DNA from: Rhodococcoides fascians A25f
GTDB lineage: Bacteria; Actinomycetota; Actinomycetes; Mycobacteriales; Mycobacteriaceae
Length of the DNA stretch: 64,000 nucleotides
Direction: 5' to 3'
Assembly (NCBI RefSeq): GCF_000760935.2
Contig: NZ_CP049744.1
Coordinates: 1,832,501-1,896,500 of the forward strand
The translations under genes and the position numbers were made by a program. Positions within the stretch are counted from its first letter, which is position 1; each line of letters begins with the position of its first letter. The notes under the pieces are model-generated. The model ran no database searches and had not been told where the DNA came from. It saw nothing but the letters and a program-made list of their open reading frames with translations. Positions 28,339 to 37,281 of the stretch are shown here, piece by piece.

Positions 28339-28475
28339 ACAGCGGAGAATTTACGGAGATGCGCGCCGTGGAAGGTTTCCTGGCAGTAACACTTGCGTTT
28401 CCAAATGCTCTCACCTGGTTCTTTCCTTGGACGTTTGAGCGTTGCGACATCCGCCGCCGGAGCCTGCGGATGCGC

Positions 28476-28503
28476 GGTATACCTTCAACTCGCTGGTATA
28501 CAA
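28476..28503. promoter_or_regulatory. two GntR/FCD operator copies before the regulator gene
   Basis: GGTATACC (28476-28483, perfect) and TGGTATACAA (28494-28503, one mismatch) lie 18 bases apart centre to centre, just upstream of the ATG at 28509. With the copy at 28329-28338 they make three like sites in one 199-base divergent region, which supports autoregulation and control of the transporter. Confidence 0.7.
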
Positions 28504-28508
28504 ACATC

Positions 28509-29183
28509 ATGGCTTCCACGGAAGGTCGCGAGTCGCTGTCGCGTGCGGTGTTCGACGCGATCAGAACACGCATCCTCGACGGCCGCCTCCGGCCTGGTGA
28601 AACACTGAGTGAGCGCAATCTGGGAACCGAGCTGCAGGTGTCGAGGGTGCCGATTCGCGAGGCTCTTCCGTTGCTCGAAGCAGCCGGGTTGGTGACTCTG
28701 TCGCCGAGACGTCCTGCCGTGGTGACGGCCGTGACCCGAAGTTCTGTCGACGAGTTGTACGACATCAGGTCCGCGCTCGAGCCACTCGTGGCTAGACGGG
28801 CAGCGTCCGCAGTGGCGGCGGGCTCGGATTCCTCGTCGTTGGTCGATGCCGTGTCCCGTGCAGGTGCAGCGCTCGACCGGGGCGATCTACTCGAATTTCA
28901 TCACGCAAGCGCAGGAGTGCACTCGGGGATCGAGGCATTGTCCGCCAACAGACTGTTCCCGGTCATCATGGAACCGTTGCGGGAGCGCAGCAATCGACTC
29001 AACATGGCCAATCTCGAACGGGATCCGTCGCTGCGACACGGGGAGCACGTCTCCCTCGTCGACGCCATCGCCAAGGGGGACCCGGACTTGGCTGCCGCTG
29101 TTGCGTTCGCCCACGTGGAATGGGGCCGGGCACGCACGTTCGAGACTCTGGCACAGGTTCCGGGTTACGACCCACAGCACTGA
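28509..29183 (+). CDS. GntR family regulator, FCD (FadR/VanR) type
   Basis: 224 residues. The winged helix is SRAVFDAIRTRILDGRLRPGETLSERNLGTELQVSRVPIREALPLLEAAGLV, followed by an all-helical FCD domain (about residues 85-210) with DELYDIRSALEPLVARRAA and later HxxH positions (GEHVSLVDAI) of the metal site. It diverges from the MFS/racemase-like pair and has palindromic sites on both sides, so it is the likely repressor of that pair. The effector is probably a small carboxylate. The frame is open far upstream to 27927, antisense to the MFS gene; ATG 28509 is used. Confidence 0.88.
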   Translation: MASTEGRESLSRAVFDAIRTRILDGRLRPGETLSERNLGTELQVSRVPIREALPLLEAAGLVTLSPRRPAVVTAVTRSSVDELYDIRSALEPLVARRAASAVAAGSDSSSLVDAVSRAGAALDRGDLLEFHHASAGVHSGIEALSANRLFPVIMEPLRERSNRLNMANLERDPSLRHGEHVSLVDAIAKGDPDLAAAVAFAHVEWGRARTFETLAQVPGYDPQH

Positions 29184-29199
29184 GTCGAGTGCGCTGTCC

Positions 29200-30318
29200 T
29201 CAACGCGACGCGGTCAGTCGGGACACCTGTACGGCCCCGGCAGTCCCGAGCACGAGCACTCCCGTCGCGACAGCGAAGGCAATCGAATACGAGTCGCCGA
29301 TGGCAGGTGCGACGATCAGTGGGCCGAGTACCTGCCCGACGCCGTAGACCGCGGTCAGCGTCGCTGCGGTACGTCCGATGGGCAATGTCTGGGCGGTGCT
29401 CATCGTCAGCATCGTGATGCCCATGAACGTTCCGCCGAACAGCAGAGCCGAGAACACTGCGGCGACGGTGTTCCCGGTCAGGGCGGGGAGTACCGCTGCG
29501 ATCGATTGCAAAGCGAACGCTGCCACCAGGGCGTTGCGCATACTGGTTCGGCGGGCGACTGCCTGCCACAGCACCGTCGCCGGTACCGCGGCGAATCCGA
29601 CGACGATCCACACCGCCGGACCCACCGATGTGCTGCCGTGGCCACCGACCGCCGCCACGAGAAACGTACCGACGATGATGTAGCCGAGACCCTCGAGGAA
29701 GTACGCGAACAGCAATGTCCGCCATACGGTTCGGGTCCTGCCGTCGATGTCGCCGGGCGCAGCCCGCGTTGCTGGCTCGGCATGCACCCGCAGCGTCCAC
29801 GCCGGGGCGACGAGGACGACTGTCAGCATCGCCGAGCACGCCCACAGCGCCTCCCACGACAGATGTGGCCCGACGAGCAACGTCAGAATTCCCGACGCCG
29901 CGATGCCTGCGCCGACGCCGCCGAACGCGATACCGGGGGAGGCACCGTCGGCGCGATGTTTCGTCACGGTGCTCGCGCACGCGATGAAGACCGCGGCGCT
30001 CGCCAGGCCGGCCAGGAACCGCAGCGCCGAGAACGCTGCGGTGGAATGCACAGCAGCCATGGCCAATTCGCTGGCCACGAGCACGACCGTCCACAGCCTG
30101 AACGACGTCGTCGTATTGATCGACGGGCGCACGGACAACACGATTGCCCCGACGAGGTAGCCGGCATAGTTCGCGGTCGCGATGACGGCACCGCTGCTCG
30201 GTGTCAGCTCTGCCGCATCGACCATGATCGGTAGCAGCGGCGTGAACACGAATCGCCCGACGCCCATCGCCGCCGCGAGTCCGGCCGCGGCAGCGAACGA
30301 CAGTCGACGGCCGTTCAT
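29200..30318 (-). CDS. YbfB/YjiJ family MFS transporter
   Basis: 372 residues with about 12 helices. The start RRLSFAAAAGLAAAMGVGRFVFTPLLPIM is the marker of the YbfB/YjiJ group (the GxGRFxxTPLLP motif). ANYAGYLVGA, FGGVGAGIAASG and AVYGVGQVLGPLI are further family motifs. Substrate unknown. The ATG at 30318 is preferred over a GTG nine bases upstream because AGGGGGT then has a normal spacing. It ends 16 bases from the convergent FCD regulator. Confidence 0.85.
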   Translation of the reverse strand: MNGRRLSFAAAAGLAAAMGVGRFVFTPLLPIMVDAAELTPSSGAVIATANYAGYLVGAIVLSVRPSINTTTSFRLWTVVLVASELAMAAVHSTAAFSALRFLAGLASAAVFIACASTVTKHRADGASPGIAFGGVGAGIAASGILTLLVGPHLSWEALWACSAMLTVVLVAPAWTLRVHAEPATRAAPGDIDGRTRTVWRTLLFAYFLEGLGYIIVGTFLVAAVGGHGSTSVGPAVWIVVGFAAVPATVLWQAVARRTSMRNALVAAFALQSIAAVLPALTGNTVAAVFSALLFGGTFMGITMLTMSTAQTLPIGRTAATLTAVYGVGQVLGPLIVAPAIGDSYSIAFAVATGVLVLGTAGAVQVSRLTASR

Positions 30319-30473
30319 GGCGAGCACCCCCTATATCGTTAGCCGGGCCAACGGTACCCGCCGCATTCACGACTCCGGAATCGGACCGGACGGAACCGAT
30401 CCGAGCCCACGGGCGTCAAACCCGATGACGCCGATTCACCGGGCGTCGATACGGTGCGACTCGGGGGAGCGTC

Positions 30474-30773
30474 ATGACAGTGAATGTGGATCCAGTGATT
30501 CTGCGGCAGTTCTCGAATGTGTTGTCGGGAACGGGGGAGGCGATCGCCGAGTTGGATACCCTCGCCCCGTTCCGCGAGTCCGAGAATGCGCTGCAGGGTA
30601 CCGACTTCGGCGCAGCATGTGCGGCGGCCGCGGCGGCGGCGGCGGGAGCTGTTGCAGCACTGGCCGGCCGGGCCGAATGCGTCGCAGACATTGCCCGCGG
30701 CGTCGCGCAGAACTACGAGATCGCCGACGACGAACTCGCTCGCCGCCTCGCTGCGATGGACCAGCCGAAATGA
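30474..30773 (+). CDS. EspC-like (DUF2580) type VII secretion substrate
   Basis: 99 residues, two long helices. The pattern MTVNVDPVILRQFSNVLSGTG at the start, an alanine-rich turn region (residues 49-63) and YEIADDELARRL at residues 81-92 resemble EspC and related ESX-associated proteins. Y81-x-x-x-D85 fits the general type VII export motif YxxxD/E. First gene of a four-gene operon; its stop overlaps the next start (ATGA). A strong GGGGGAGC ribosome site precedes it. No ESX core genes (eccB-E, mycP) are in this window, so export would depend on a system elsewhere. Confidence 0.75.
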   Translation: MTVNVDPVILRQFSNVLSGTGEAIAELDTLAPFRESENALQGTDFGAACAAAAAAAAGAVAALAGRAECVADIARGVAQNYEIADDELARRLAAMDQPK

Positions 30774-31753
30774 CGCCGACCGTGCCGCACGTTGCGGGCT
30801 GGGAGCCGGAGTCGATGCGCAAGACGATGATCGAACTGGCCGAGATCGTCGAGCGCGTCAACGGCCAGCGCACCGGGGTGTTGGAGGAGCAGGATGTGCT
30901 GGCCGAGACGTGGACCGGCGAGGCAGCGAGCGCCGCGGCAGAACGCGTGGTGGCCGAATGCTCCCGGATGAGCTCCGTGTGCGGTGAGATCGATTCACTC
31001 GGTAAGGCATTCGAGACCGCAGCAGGAATGGTCGACGCCGCGAAGGCGCATCTGCAGGCGCAGGTGTCGGCGGCGACCGCGAGCGGGTTCGCCGTACAGG
31101 CAGACGGTGTGGTCGATCCCGACGGGATGATCGCGCTGATTCCGGACAGCCTGGGCGAAGAGAAAGTACGCCAGGCCGACGAACTGCGCTCTGCTGCAGT
31201 TCAGTTGACGGAGGACATTCAGGATGCGCTGAAGCAGGCAGAGCGGGCCGCCCTCGACGCTGCGCAGCAGTTGGCCGAGCCCACGAAGCTGCTGACCGCT
31301 CTTGCGCTGGGCAGCCCGCCGGGAAAGTTCGTCGAGAACCCGGACGGATCGTTCTCGTGGATGCCGGACTGGCCGACGACCGTAGCATCGACGGTGATCG
31401 GCGGCATGGCCGCCGTGACGAGGCGGGCGCTGGAATTTCCCGGTGTCGATTCCGTCGACGATGTTGCCAGGAACATCGGCCGTGGGCTCGGGGTCTTCGG
31501 AGTCGCTGCGGGCGCGATTCCCGGGATCGCGGGAAAAATTGATGACGGCATGGACCCGACCGAAGCCGTCATCGTCGAGGTCACACCGATTGCCGCGGGA
31601 GCAGTTACGACCTGGGCGTTCGGTGTCCTGGGTGGCATGGCGGGTTCCGTCGTTCCGGGACCTGGGACCGTGGTCGGCGCTGCTGGCGGAATCGCTCTGG
31701 GCGGACTCGTCAGCTACGGAGTGGACAAGCTGTTCGAGGCGGCAGGGAAATGA
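30770..31753 (+). CDS. WxG-like protein with glycine-rich hydrophobic C-terminus, candidate type VII effector
   Basis: 327 residues. Residues 1-125 are predicted helical hairpins with W48-T-G50 (ETWTGEAAS), reminiscent of WXG100-type proteins. Residues about 220-327 are hydrophobic and rich in Gly and Ala, ending GSVVPGPGTVVGAAGGIALGG before VDKLFEAAGK, a pattern resembling a glycine zipper. No signal peptide. Encoded directly after the EspC-like partner (four-base overlap) and before a membrane protein (four-base overlap). A secreted, possibly membrane-inserting effector with its partner and protective neighbour is one reading; no toxin family was recognised. Function unproven. Confidence 0.65.
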   Translation: MTPTVPHVAGWEPESMRKTMIELAEIVERVNGQRTGVLEEQDVLAETWTGEAASAAAERVVAECSRMSSVCGEIDSLGKAFETAAGMVDAAKAHLQAQVSAATASGFAVQADGVVDPDGMIALIPDSLGEEKVRQADELRSAAVQLTEDIQDALKQAERAALDAAQQLAEPTKLLTALALGSPPGKFVENPDGSFSWMPDWPTTVASTVIGGMAAVTRRALEFPGVDSVDDVARNIGRGLGVFGVAAGAIPGIAGKIDDGMDPTEAVIVEVTPIAAGAVTTWAFGVLGGMAGSVVPGPGTVVGAAGGIALGGLVSYGVDKLFEAAGK

Positions 31754-32691
31754 GCGAGTACAGGGACAGCCGGACGCCACAGCGTGAGGATGTGCTGAGC
31801 AAAAGCGTGGTAGGACAGAAGTATCCACTGTGGGTGAGAACGTGGCGAAGTGTCCATATCGGGTGGCTCGTAGCGTTCGCCGGTCTTGCGGGGGCATCTG
31901 TAGCAATCCTCGTGACCGTGGTGGTTCTGTTCGAGCATCTTCACCCAGACGTGCTCATGGGATTGTCTTGGCTCGCGTTTTTTGTGATCGTGGCACTCGG
32001 GCAGTCGGTGATGCTGTCCGGTGTCGGATCGGCTCGGTTGTCGCGTTTCGTACGACCGATCGATGTTGCCGTGGTGGGACGTGGCTTGGCGGTGCCTGGG
32101 CGCGGAGACTTTTTGCTCCGGACCTTGATCTTCGCCTTCGCGGTTCTGCTCGGCGTGTCGTACTTCCACTGGAGGGATGACGAACCCGGACGTCGCCAGT
32201 TCAGGGCGGAGATATCGACGCTCGTCGGAGCCCCGGTGGTGCTGCTGTGCTTCGTCCTGGGATTCGTCATCGTCAACCGGACGAGAATTTCACTGCATCC
32301 CGACGGCATAGTGCAGGAGATCTATCGACGTCGGGCATGGAAGGTGACCAGCGACGTCACGGTTGTTCCGTGGGACGGGATTCTCGGACTGCAGCCACAA
32401 ACACATCCGAATCCGGCGGTGCCCCATCCGCACTTGTACCCCACTGTCCGGGTTGTGTATCGCGAAGCCGACAGCGAATCGGATCAGGAGCTGATGCTGA
32501 TGGTGTGCGAGAAGAAGGTCGAACCGAACTCGTTGCTCGCGCTGTTGCAATGGTGTCGCGACAATCCCTGGGCTCGTGAGCAACTGGGCCACGACGATGC
32601 GCGCGAGTTGCTGCGTCCACCCAGTCTGCTCGAGCGCATCCGCGCCGACCGAGCCGCCTCGATCTCCGCTGGAAGGAATGCTGTCCAGTGA
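31750..32691 (+). CDS. integral membrane protein of unknown function in the type VII-like operon
   Basis: 313 residues. Hydrophobic segments lie near residues 38-60, 68-92, 123-138 and 154-174. The C-terminal cytosolic half has a strand-rich region (RISLHPDGIVQEIYRRRAWK...VVPWDGILGLQPQ) that looks like a PH-type or bPH membrane-associated domain. Starts at an ATG overlapping the effector-like gene's stop. Position after a candidate membrane-active effector would suit an immunity or tethering role, which is speculative. No close family recognised. Confidence 0.65.
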   Translation: MSEYRDSRTPQREDVLSKSVVGQKYPLWVRTWRSVHIGWLVAFAGLAGASVAILVTVVVLFEHLHPDVLMGLSWLAFFVIVALGQSVMLSGVGSARLSRFVRPIDVAVVGRGLAVPGRGDFLLRTLIFAFAVLLGVSYFHWRDDEPGRRQFRAEISTLVGAPVVLLCFVLGFVIVNRTRISLHPDGIVQEIYRRRAWKVTSDVTVVPWDGILGLQPQTHPNPAVPHPHLYPTVRVVYREADSESDQELMLMVCEKKVEPNSLLALLQWCRDNPWAREQLGHDDARELLRPPSLLERIRADRAASISAGRNAVQ

Positions 32692-33218
32692 CGGTTCGCG
32701 AGGGATCGATCGAACGTTTTCTGCAGCAGCAGGGTGTCGAACTCGTGCCCGTACATCGCAGCGAATGCAACAGGTTCGGTCTCGAATTGCCGGCAATGCC
32801 GGGCTGGGACCTGGTTCCCGAGCACCTGTTCCCGCATGCCACCGCGGTGCTGTGTTCGCCGGCGAACGCCGTCGACGGGTTCGTGCCGAATGCAATGGCT
32901 CTGGTGGGTAAGTTCACGCGATCAGTGGACCCGATCTCGTTGCTGAAGTGCGGGTTCGGAGACTCACGGGCGTTGCCGGGTTGGGTCGAAGTCAGTCGCG
33001 ACCGAGCACCGCTGCGCGGACTCCCGTCCGTCTCGATCGCCGGCCGATACGACTGGGACGGTCGGACGCTGTTCGCCCGGACCCGCTATGTCGTCGTCCA
33101 CCACATTGTCGATCAGTACCTCGTACAGATGACGGTCACCCTGCCCGACCTGACCAGGGCTCGATTGGGTTGGGCAGCAGACGAGTTCGTGGACGAGGTG
33201 CGGATCGGGTACGAGTGA
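32688..33218 (+). CDS. LpqN-like (LpqN/LpqT domain) protein without signal peptide
   Basis: 176 residues from a GTG overlapping the previous stop. The order LELPAMPGWDLVPEHLFPHATAVLCSP, PNAMALVGKF, RYDWDGRTLFARTRYVV and LVQMTVTLPD matches the LpqN/Lpp-LpqN domain found in mycobacterial lipoproteins. Unlike LpqN, it has no lipobox and should stay in the cytosol. LpqN-domain proteins of this form are repeatedly linked with ESX substrates in actinomycetes, possibly as chaperones (inference). Last gene of the operon; it converges on the binding-protein gene. Confidence 0.72.
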   Translation: MTVREGSIERFLQQQGVELVPVHRSECNRFGLELPAMPGWDLVPEHLFPHATAVLCSPANAVDGFVPNAMALVGKFTRSVDPISLLKCGFGDSRALPGWVEVSRDRAPLRGLPSVSIAGRYDWDGRTLFARTRYVVVHHIVDQYLVQMTVTLPDLTRARLGWAADEFVDEVRIGYE

Positions 33219-33219
33219 C

Positions 33220-34164
33220 TCACGCCGGAATCTGCTGCACCACCGCGGCGACGGCCTCCACCTGGTCCGCGATTCGAGGACCCCATCGACTCGACAGATC
33301 CTCGTCCATCGGGAAGATCCTGCCGTCCCGGACGGCGCGCATCGACCCCCAGCCCGGCCGAACTGCGACGGATCGGTCTGTCACTCCGCAGCATTGGGCG
33401 TCGGCGAGGAAGACCACATCGGGGTCCGCGGTGATCACCGTCTCTGCGGACAGCTGCGGGTAGTCGCCTGCATCGGAGCCGTCGGCGATGCTCCGCAGAC
33501 CGAAGAGGCCGTAGATCTGCCCGACGAAGCTCTGGCTGGTCACGGTGTACAGCGTGTCGTCGAGTTCGTGGAAGTACGTCAACGGCTCTTCGCGCGTCGG
33601 CACGCTCGCGACGGCGGCGTCGATCCGGTCACGCATCTGCGCGACCACTGCGTCGCCTTCGGCGTCGTGCCCGGTCGCGTCGGCCACCTGTTCGATCTGC
33701 GAGTACGCGTCGTCGAGGCTCGTGGCGGCCGGCAGCAACAGCGTCGGGACCCCCGCATCGGCCAGGGTGGATGTCACTATGCCCAAGTCGGTGGAGGTGA
33801 TCACCAGATCGGGGTCGTACGCGACGATCGCCTCGAGGCTCGGCGTGAATGCCGACAGGCCGGTCTTCGGCGCGTCGGCAGGATAGTCCGACTGATCGTC
33901 GACGGCCGCAACCTGCTCACCCGCGCCGACAGCGAACAGGGTCTCCGTCGCCGTCGGGCTGAGCGAGACGATCGTGCGGGGCATCGCGTCGATGGTGACG
34001 GTCCCGCCGTCCGAGCCCGACGCGATCGACTTGGGAAACTCCCCGTTCGACGCAGCGGACGGGGTGGCAGGCGGTGCATCCGTCGTCGAACTGCCGCACC
34101 CGGCTGCAACGAGCGCGACGACCGCGAACCCTGCTGAGATCATTCGTGCCGATCGACGCTGCAC
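33220..34164 (-). CDS. FeCT-family ABC transporter substrate-binding lipoprotein (siderophore or cobalamin type)
   Basis: 314 residues. The signal sequence RMISAGFAVVALVAAGC has a lipobox ending at the lipidated Cys. The mature part is a BtuF/FecB-type binding protein: RTIVSLSPTATETLFAVGAGEQVAAVD, EAIVAYDPDLVI, ADPDVVFLAD and the C-terminal RWGPRIADQVEAVA. It would bind a ferric siderophore, haem or vitamin B12 outside the membrane. No permease or ATPase gene is adjacent, so it is an orphan binding protein here. The GTG at 34164 is chosen because AGGAG sits at normal spacing; the frame is open to 34278. Confidence 0.85.
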   Translation of the reverse strand: MQRRSARMISAGFAVVALVAAGCGSSTTDAPPATPSAASNGEFPKSIASGSDGGTVTIDAMPRTIVSLSPTATETLFAVGAGEQVAAVDDQSDYPADAPKTGLSAFTPSLEAIVAYDPDLVITSTDLGIVTSTLADAGVPTLLLPAATSLDDAYSQIEQVADATGHDAEGDAVVAQMRDRIDAAVASVPTREEPLTYFHELDDTLYTVTSQSFVGQIYGLFGLRSIADGSDAGDYPQLSAETVITADPDVVFLADAQCCGVTDRSVAVRPGWGSMRAVRDGRIFPMDEDLSSRWGPRIADQVEAVAAVVQQIPA

Positions 34165-34216
34165 TGCCACTCCTGTGTCCGATGTCCCTGGAGGGCCAAC
34201 ACTATCGGGTCTTCGG

Positions 34217-36520
34217 TCACCGTCCCAGGCTGCGCGCCAGGTACCGCCCGGTGTGGGTGTCCGAGGTGAGCAGCCCATCCACCGTTCCGGTGAACGTGAT
34301 CAGGCCGCCGTTGTGCCCGCCGTCGGGGCCGAGGTCGATGACCCAATCGGCAGCGGCAACGACGTCCAGGTTGTGTTCGATGACGATCACCGATCTGCCC
34401 TCGTCGACCATCCCGGACAACAACGCGATCAGATTCGACACGTCCGACGGGTGCAGGCCGGTCGTCGGTTCGTCGAGTACCAACACCGGTGACGATCCGA
34501 CCAGCTCGGTGGCGAGCTTGAGGCGTTGGCGCTCGCCACCGGACAACGACGAGAGGTTCTGGCCGAGGGAGAGGTAACCGAGCCCGACGTCTCGGCACCG
34601 CCGCAGAATGTCGCGGATCCTCTTGACGTCGAAGAAGTCCTGCGCGTCCTCGACGGACATCTCGAAAATGTCGGCGATGCTGACGCCGTCGACGGTATGC
34701 CGGATCGCGCCCGACCGAAATCGCCTGCCCTGGCACGTCTCGCATGTGCTGGTCACCGGGTCGGTGAATCCGAGATCGGTGAAGATCACGCCACTGCCCT
34801 GACAGTCGGGGCAGGCCCCGTCGGAGTTGGGTGAGAACAGCGATGGTGGCTGGCCGGTCTTCTTGGCGAAGTGCGCGCGGATCGGGTCGAGCAGCCCGGT
34901 GTACGTCGCGGGGGAGGAGCGGCGCGAGCCGCGGATGGGGGCCTGGTCGATGATGACGGCGTCCGGCGCGGCCTCGCGGAGGTGCCCGTGGATGAGAGAA
35001 GACTTGCCGGAACCGGCGACCCCGGTGACGGCGGTCAGCACGCCCAGCGGAACGTCGACGCTGACGTCGCGCAGATTGTGGGTGCGTGCTCCGGTGATGC
35101 TCAGCCAGCCGGAAGGAGTACGGGGAGTGCGCAATTCGATGTTCTCACGACGCAGGGCGGCACCGGTCCGGGTGTCGGCGTCACGCAGCTCGTCGTAGGT
35201 TCCCTCGAACACGACTGTGCCGCCGGCCTTTCCTGCACCGGGTCCGATCTCGACGATGCGGTCGGCGATGGCCATCACCTCGGGGTCGTGCTCGACGACG
35301 AGGACGGTGTTGCCCTTGTCGCGGAGCGCGAGCAGCATGTCGTCGAGGCGGTGCACGTCGCGGGGGTGCAACCCGGTGGTCGGCTCGTCGAAAACGTAGA
35401 GCATGTCGTTGAGTGTGGCTCCCAGGTGCCGGACCATCTTGATGCGCTGCGATTCACCACCGGAGAGCGACGACGTAGCGCGGTCCAGGCTGAGGTAGCC
35501 CAGCCCGAGATCGACGAGTCTGCGTAGTTGCGTGACGATTTCGCTGGTGAAGGTGCCCAGGCCTTTGATCTGCCAGCCGTCGATGCGGTCGGCGAGTTCG
35601 GAGACCTGCATCGCGAAGGCGTCGGGCAGGGACAACCCTTCGAGGGTGGCACCTCGGATGGTCTCGTTGTATCGAGAGCCGCCGCAGTCCTCGCAGGTGC
35701 CCCGGGTGACGATGCGCTCGAACGCCAGCTTGGACTTTCCCTTGAGCGCATCGGCGTCTTTCGCCAGGTAGCTGCGTCGGAAGCGGGAGACGATGCCCTC
35801 GTAGCTCTTCATGGCTGCGTCCGGGTTCGTCACCTCGACCTCGCCGGGCTTGGCGTCGAAGAAGATGTGGCGCTCGCGGGCCGAGTACTGCTCGATCGGG
35901 ACGTCCAGGTCGAACAGACCCGAGTCGGAGAACACCCGGTACGGCCATTTGCCGACCTCGAAGTCCGGATGCTTGAACGGCCCTTCTCGCAAGGACTTTG
36001 ACTCGTCCACCAGTTCGCCGAGGTCGACGACCTTTGCTTCGCCGAGCCCCTCGCACTCGGGGCACATGCCGGCGGGGTCGTTGAACGAGAATGCGTTGGC
36101 GTAGCCGATCGACGGCGTGACGCCGCGGGACCACAGCATGCGTAGCCAGTCCCCGATGTCGGTGATCGTGCCGACCGTCGAACGCGGGCCACCGAAGAGA
36201 CGCTTCTGATCGACGATCACGACGGCCGACAGGTTGGCGATCAGATCCGCGTCGGGCCGACCGTAGGACGGAAGGAACGTCTGCGCGAACGCGGTGAACG
36301 TGGAGTTGATCTGTCGTTGAGCCTCGGCTGCGATGGTGTCGAACACCAGCGATGACTTGCCCGACCCGGAGACGCCGGCGAACACGACGAGCGAACGTTT
36401 GGGCAGGTCGAGGCTCACATTACGAAGATTGTTCTCGCGGGCACCGCGAACGATGATGGTGGACAGGTCTTGGTCAGGTGTGGCTGGCGGAGTGGAGATC
36501 ATCGGCTGGGCTGGAGTCAT
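34217..36520 (-). CDS. UvrA-like ABC ATPase (excinuclease subunit A paralogue)
   Basis: 767 residues, shorter than true UvrA (about 950). Two ABC modules carry Walker A motifs GVSGSGKSS (near residue 49) and GVAGSGKSS, and signature motifs SLSGGESQR and SLSGGERQR. Zinc-binding CxxC pairs are CPEC, CEDCGGSRY, CPDCQGSG and CETCQGRRF. The N-terminal region for UvrB binding is reduced. This resembles the DrrC/UvrA2-type paralogues associated with DNA-binding drug resistance more than repair UvrA. No partner uvr gene is nearby. The role (drug self-protection or auxiliary repair) cannot be decided from sequence. Confidence 0.87.
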   Translation of the reverse strand: MTPAQPMISTPPATPDQDLSTIIVRGARENNLRNVSLDLPKRSLVVFAGVSGSGKSSLVFDTIAAEAQRQINSTFTAFAQTFLPSYGRPDADLIANLSAVVIVDQKRLFGGPRSTVGTITDIGDWLRMLWSRGVTPSIGYANAFSFNDPAGMCPECEGLGEAKVVDLGELVDESKSLREGPFKHPDFEVGKWPYRVFSDSGLFDLDVPIEQYSARERHIFFDAKPGEVEVTNPDAAMKSYEGIVSRFRRSYLAKDADALKGKSKLAFERIVTRGTCEDCGGSRYNETIRGATLEGLSLPDAFAMQVSELADRIDGWQIKGLGTFTSEIVTQLRRLVDLGLGYLSLDRATSSLSGGESQRIKMVRHLGATLNDMLYVFDEPTTGLHPRDVHRLDDMLLALRDKGNTVLVVEHDPEVMAIADRIVEIGPGAGKAGGTVVFEGTYDELRDADTRTGAALRRENIELRTPRTPSGWLSITGARTHNLRDVSVDVPLGVLTAVTGVAGSGKSSLIHGHLREAAPDAVIIDQAPIRGSRRSSPATYTGLLDPIRAHFAKKTGQPPSLFSPNSDGACPDCQGSGVIFTDLGFTDPVTSTCETCQGRRFRSGAIRHTVDGVSIADIFEMSVEDAQDFFDVKRIRDILRRCRDVGLGYLSLGQNLSSLSGGERQRLKLATELVGSSPVLVLDEPTTGLHPSDVSNLIALLSGMVDEGRSVIVIEHNLDVVAAADWVIDLGPDGGHNGGLITFTGTVDGLLTSDTHTGRYLARSLGR

Positions 36521-36658
36521 TGCGCGGGAGTCGCCTTTCGCCGCCCCCGGCGCTGGTTCGCCCGGGGCCGACGCAGTCTACCGTACGGCGTACGGAAATG
36601 CTGCTCAGGCTCGTTGCGTACAGTCCACGGCCAGACCGCTGATGCGCACTCCGCGGCG

Positions 36659-37192
36659 TCAGGCGTGGTGTTGAACCACTGATGTCGTGTCACCGCCGGT
36701 CGAGCTGTAGGCGAGGTGACCTCCGATGAGTCCACCCACGCTGGCGGAAGCGAGACCAGCCGCGGCGAGCGCTTTGGCAACACCGTCGGTGTGCTTGCGG
36801 CGTCGTAGGTAGGAGCCGAGGAACAGGAATACGCCGGTCGCGTTCGAGGCCGCGTGGATCATCCCGACCCGTCGCTGGCGAACGTTCATCGTCGACCAGT
36901 CGGCCCAACCGGTGGCGATAGCTGCCGGTGCGGACGCCAGCCCGACGGAGATGACCAGTTTGCTCGCCCGGGACTGGTGATTCATCAGGTCGAGTACCAC
37001 TGCGCTCGTCCAGCTGCCGATGGTGACGTTGACCAGCGCAGGGTGGATGGGGTGTCCGATCCACCGTCCGCGGAGCGCGGAACCGATGGCGGTGTCGTCG
37101 AGTGCGGGCGCGAGAACTCCGTTGATCGCGTTGCTGGCTCCGTCGAGAAAGGAGGCCGATTCGAGGCTGTCCAGTGCTTGTTTGGCTGTCAT
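36659..37192 (-). CDS. DUF2231 membrane protein
   Basis: 177 residues. The segment GRWIGHPIHPALVNVTIGSWTSAVVLDLM near residues 43-71 is the DUF2231 hallmark (GHPxHP...P). Four hydrophobic helices follow, including LVISVGLASAPAAIATGWADW, with GGLIGGHLAYS near the end. The family is linked in some genomes with cytochrome or haem functions but has no defined activity. Start uncertain: ATG 37192 or 37204, both with a purine-rich run close by. It diverges from the acyl-CoA synthetase gene. Confidence 0.84.
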   Translation of the reverse strand: MTAKQALDSLESASFLDGASNAINGVLAPALDDTAIGSALRGRWIGHPIHPALVNVTIGSWTSAVVLDLMNHQSRASKLVISVGLASAPAAIATGWADWSTMNVRQRRVGMIHAASNATGVFLFLGSYLRRRKHTDGVAKALAAAGLASASVGGLIGGHLAYSSTGGDTTSVVQHHA

Positions 37193-37281
37193 ACCTTCCC
37201 GCATGCCCCACTTGTCCTGTGCGAACCGTAAGGGCAGCCAAACACGGGACGAAATGCTTGGACGTCCTATAACGTCGGGTG

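Noticed and set aside
28846..30234. 462-residue plus-strand frame over the FCD regulator end and YbfB MFS
   Set aside because: Antisense shadow with typical Arg/His/Asp bias; the minus-strand MFS is clear.
34217..36520. Housekeeping uvrA
   Set aside because: Too short (767 residues) and lacking part of the N-terminal interaction region; it fits the UvrA-like paralogue group.
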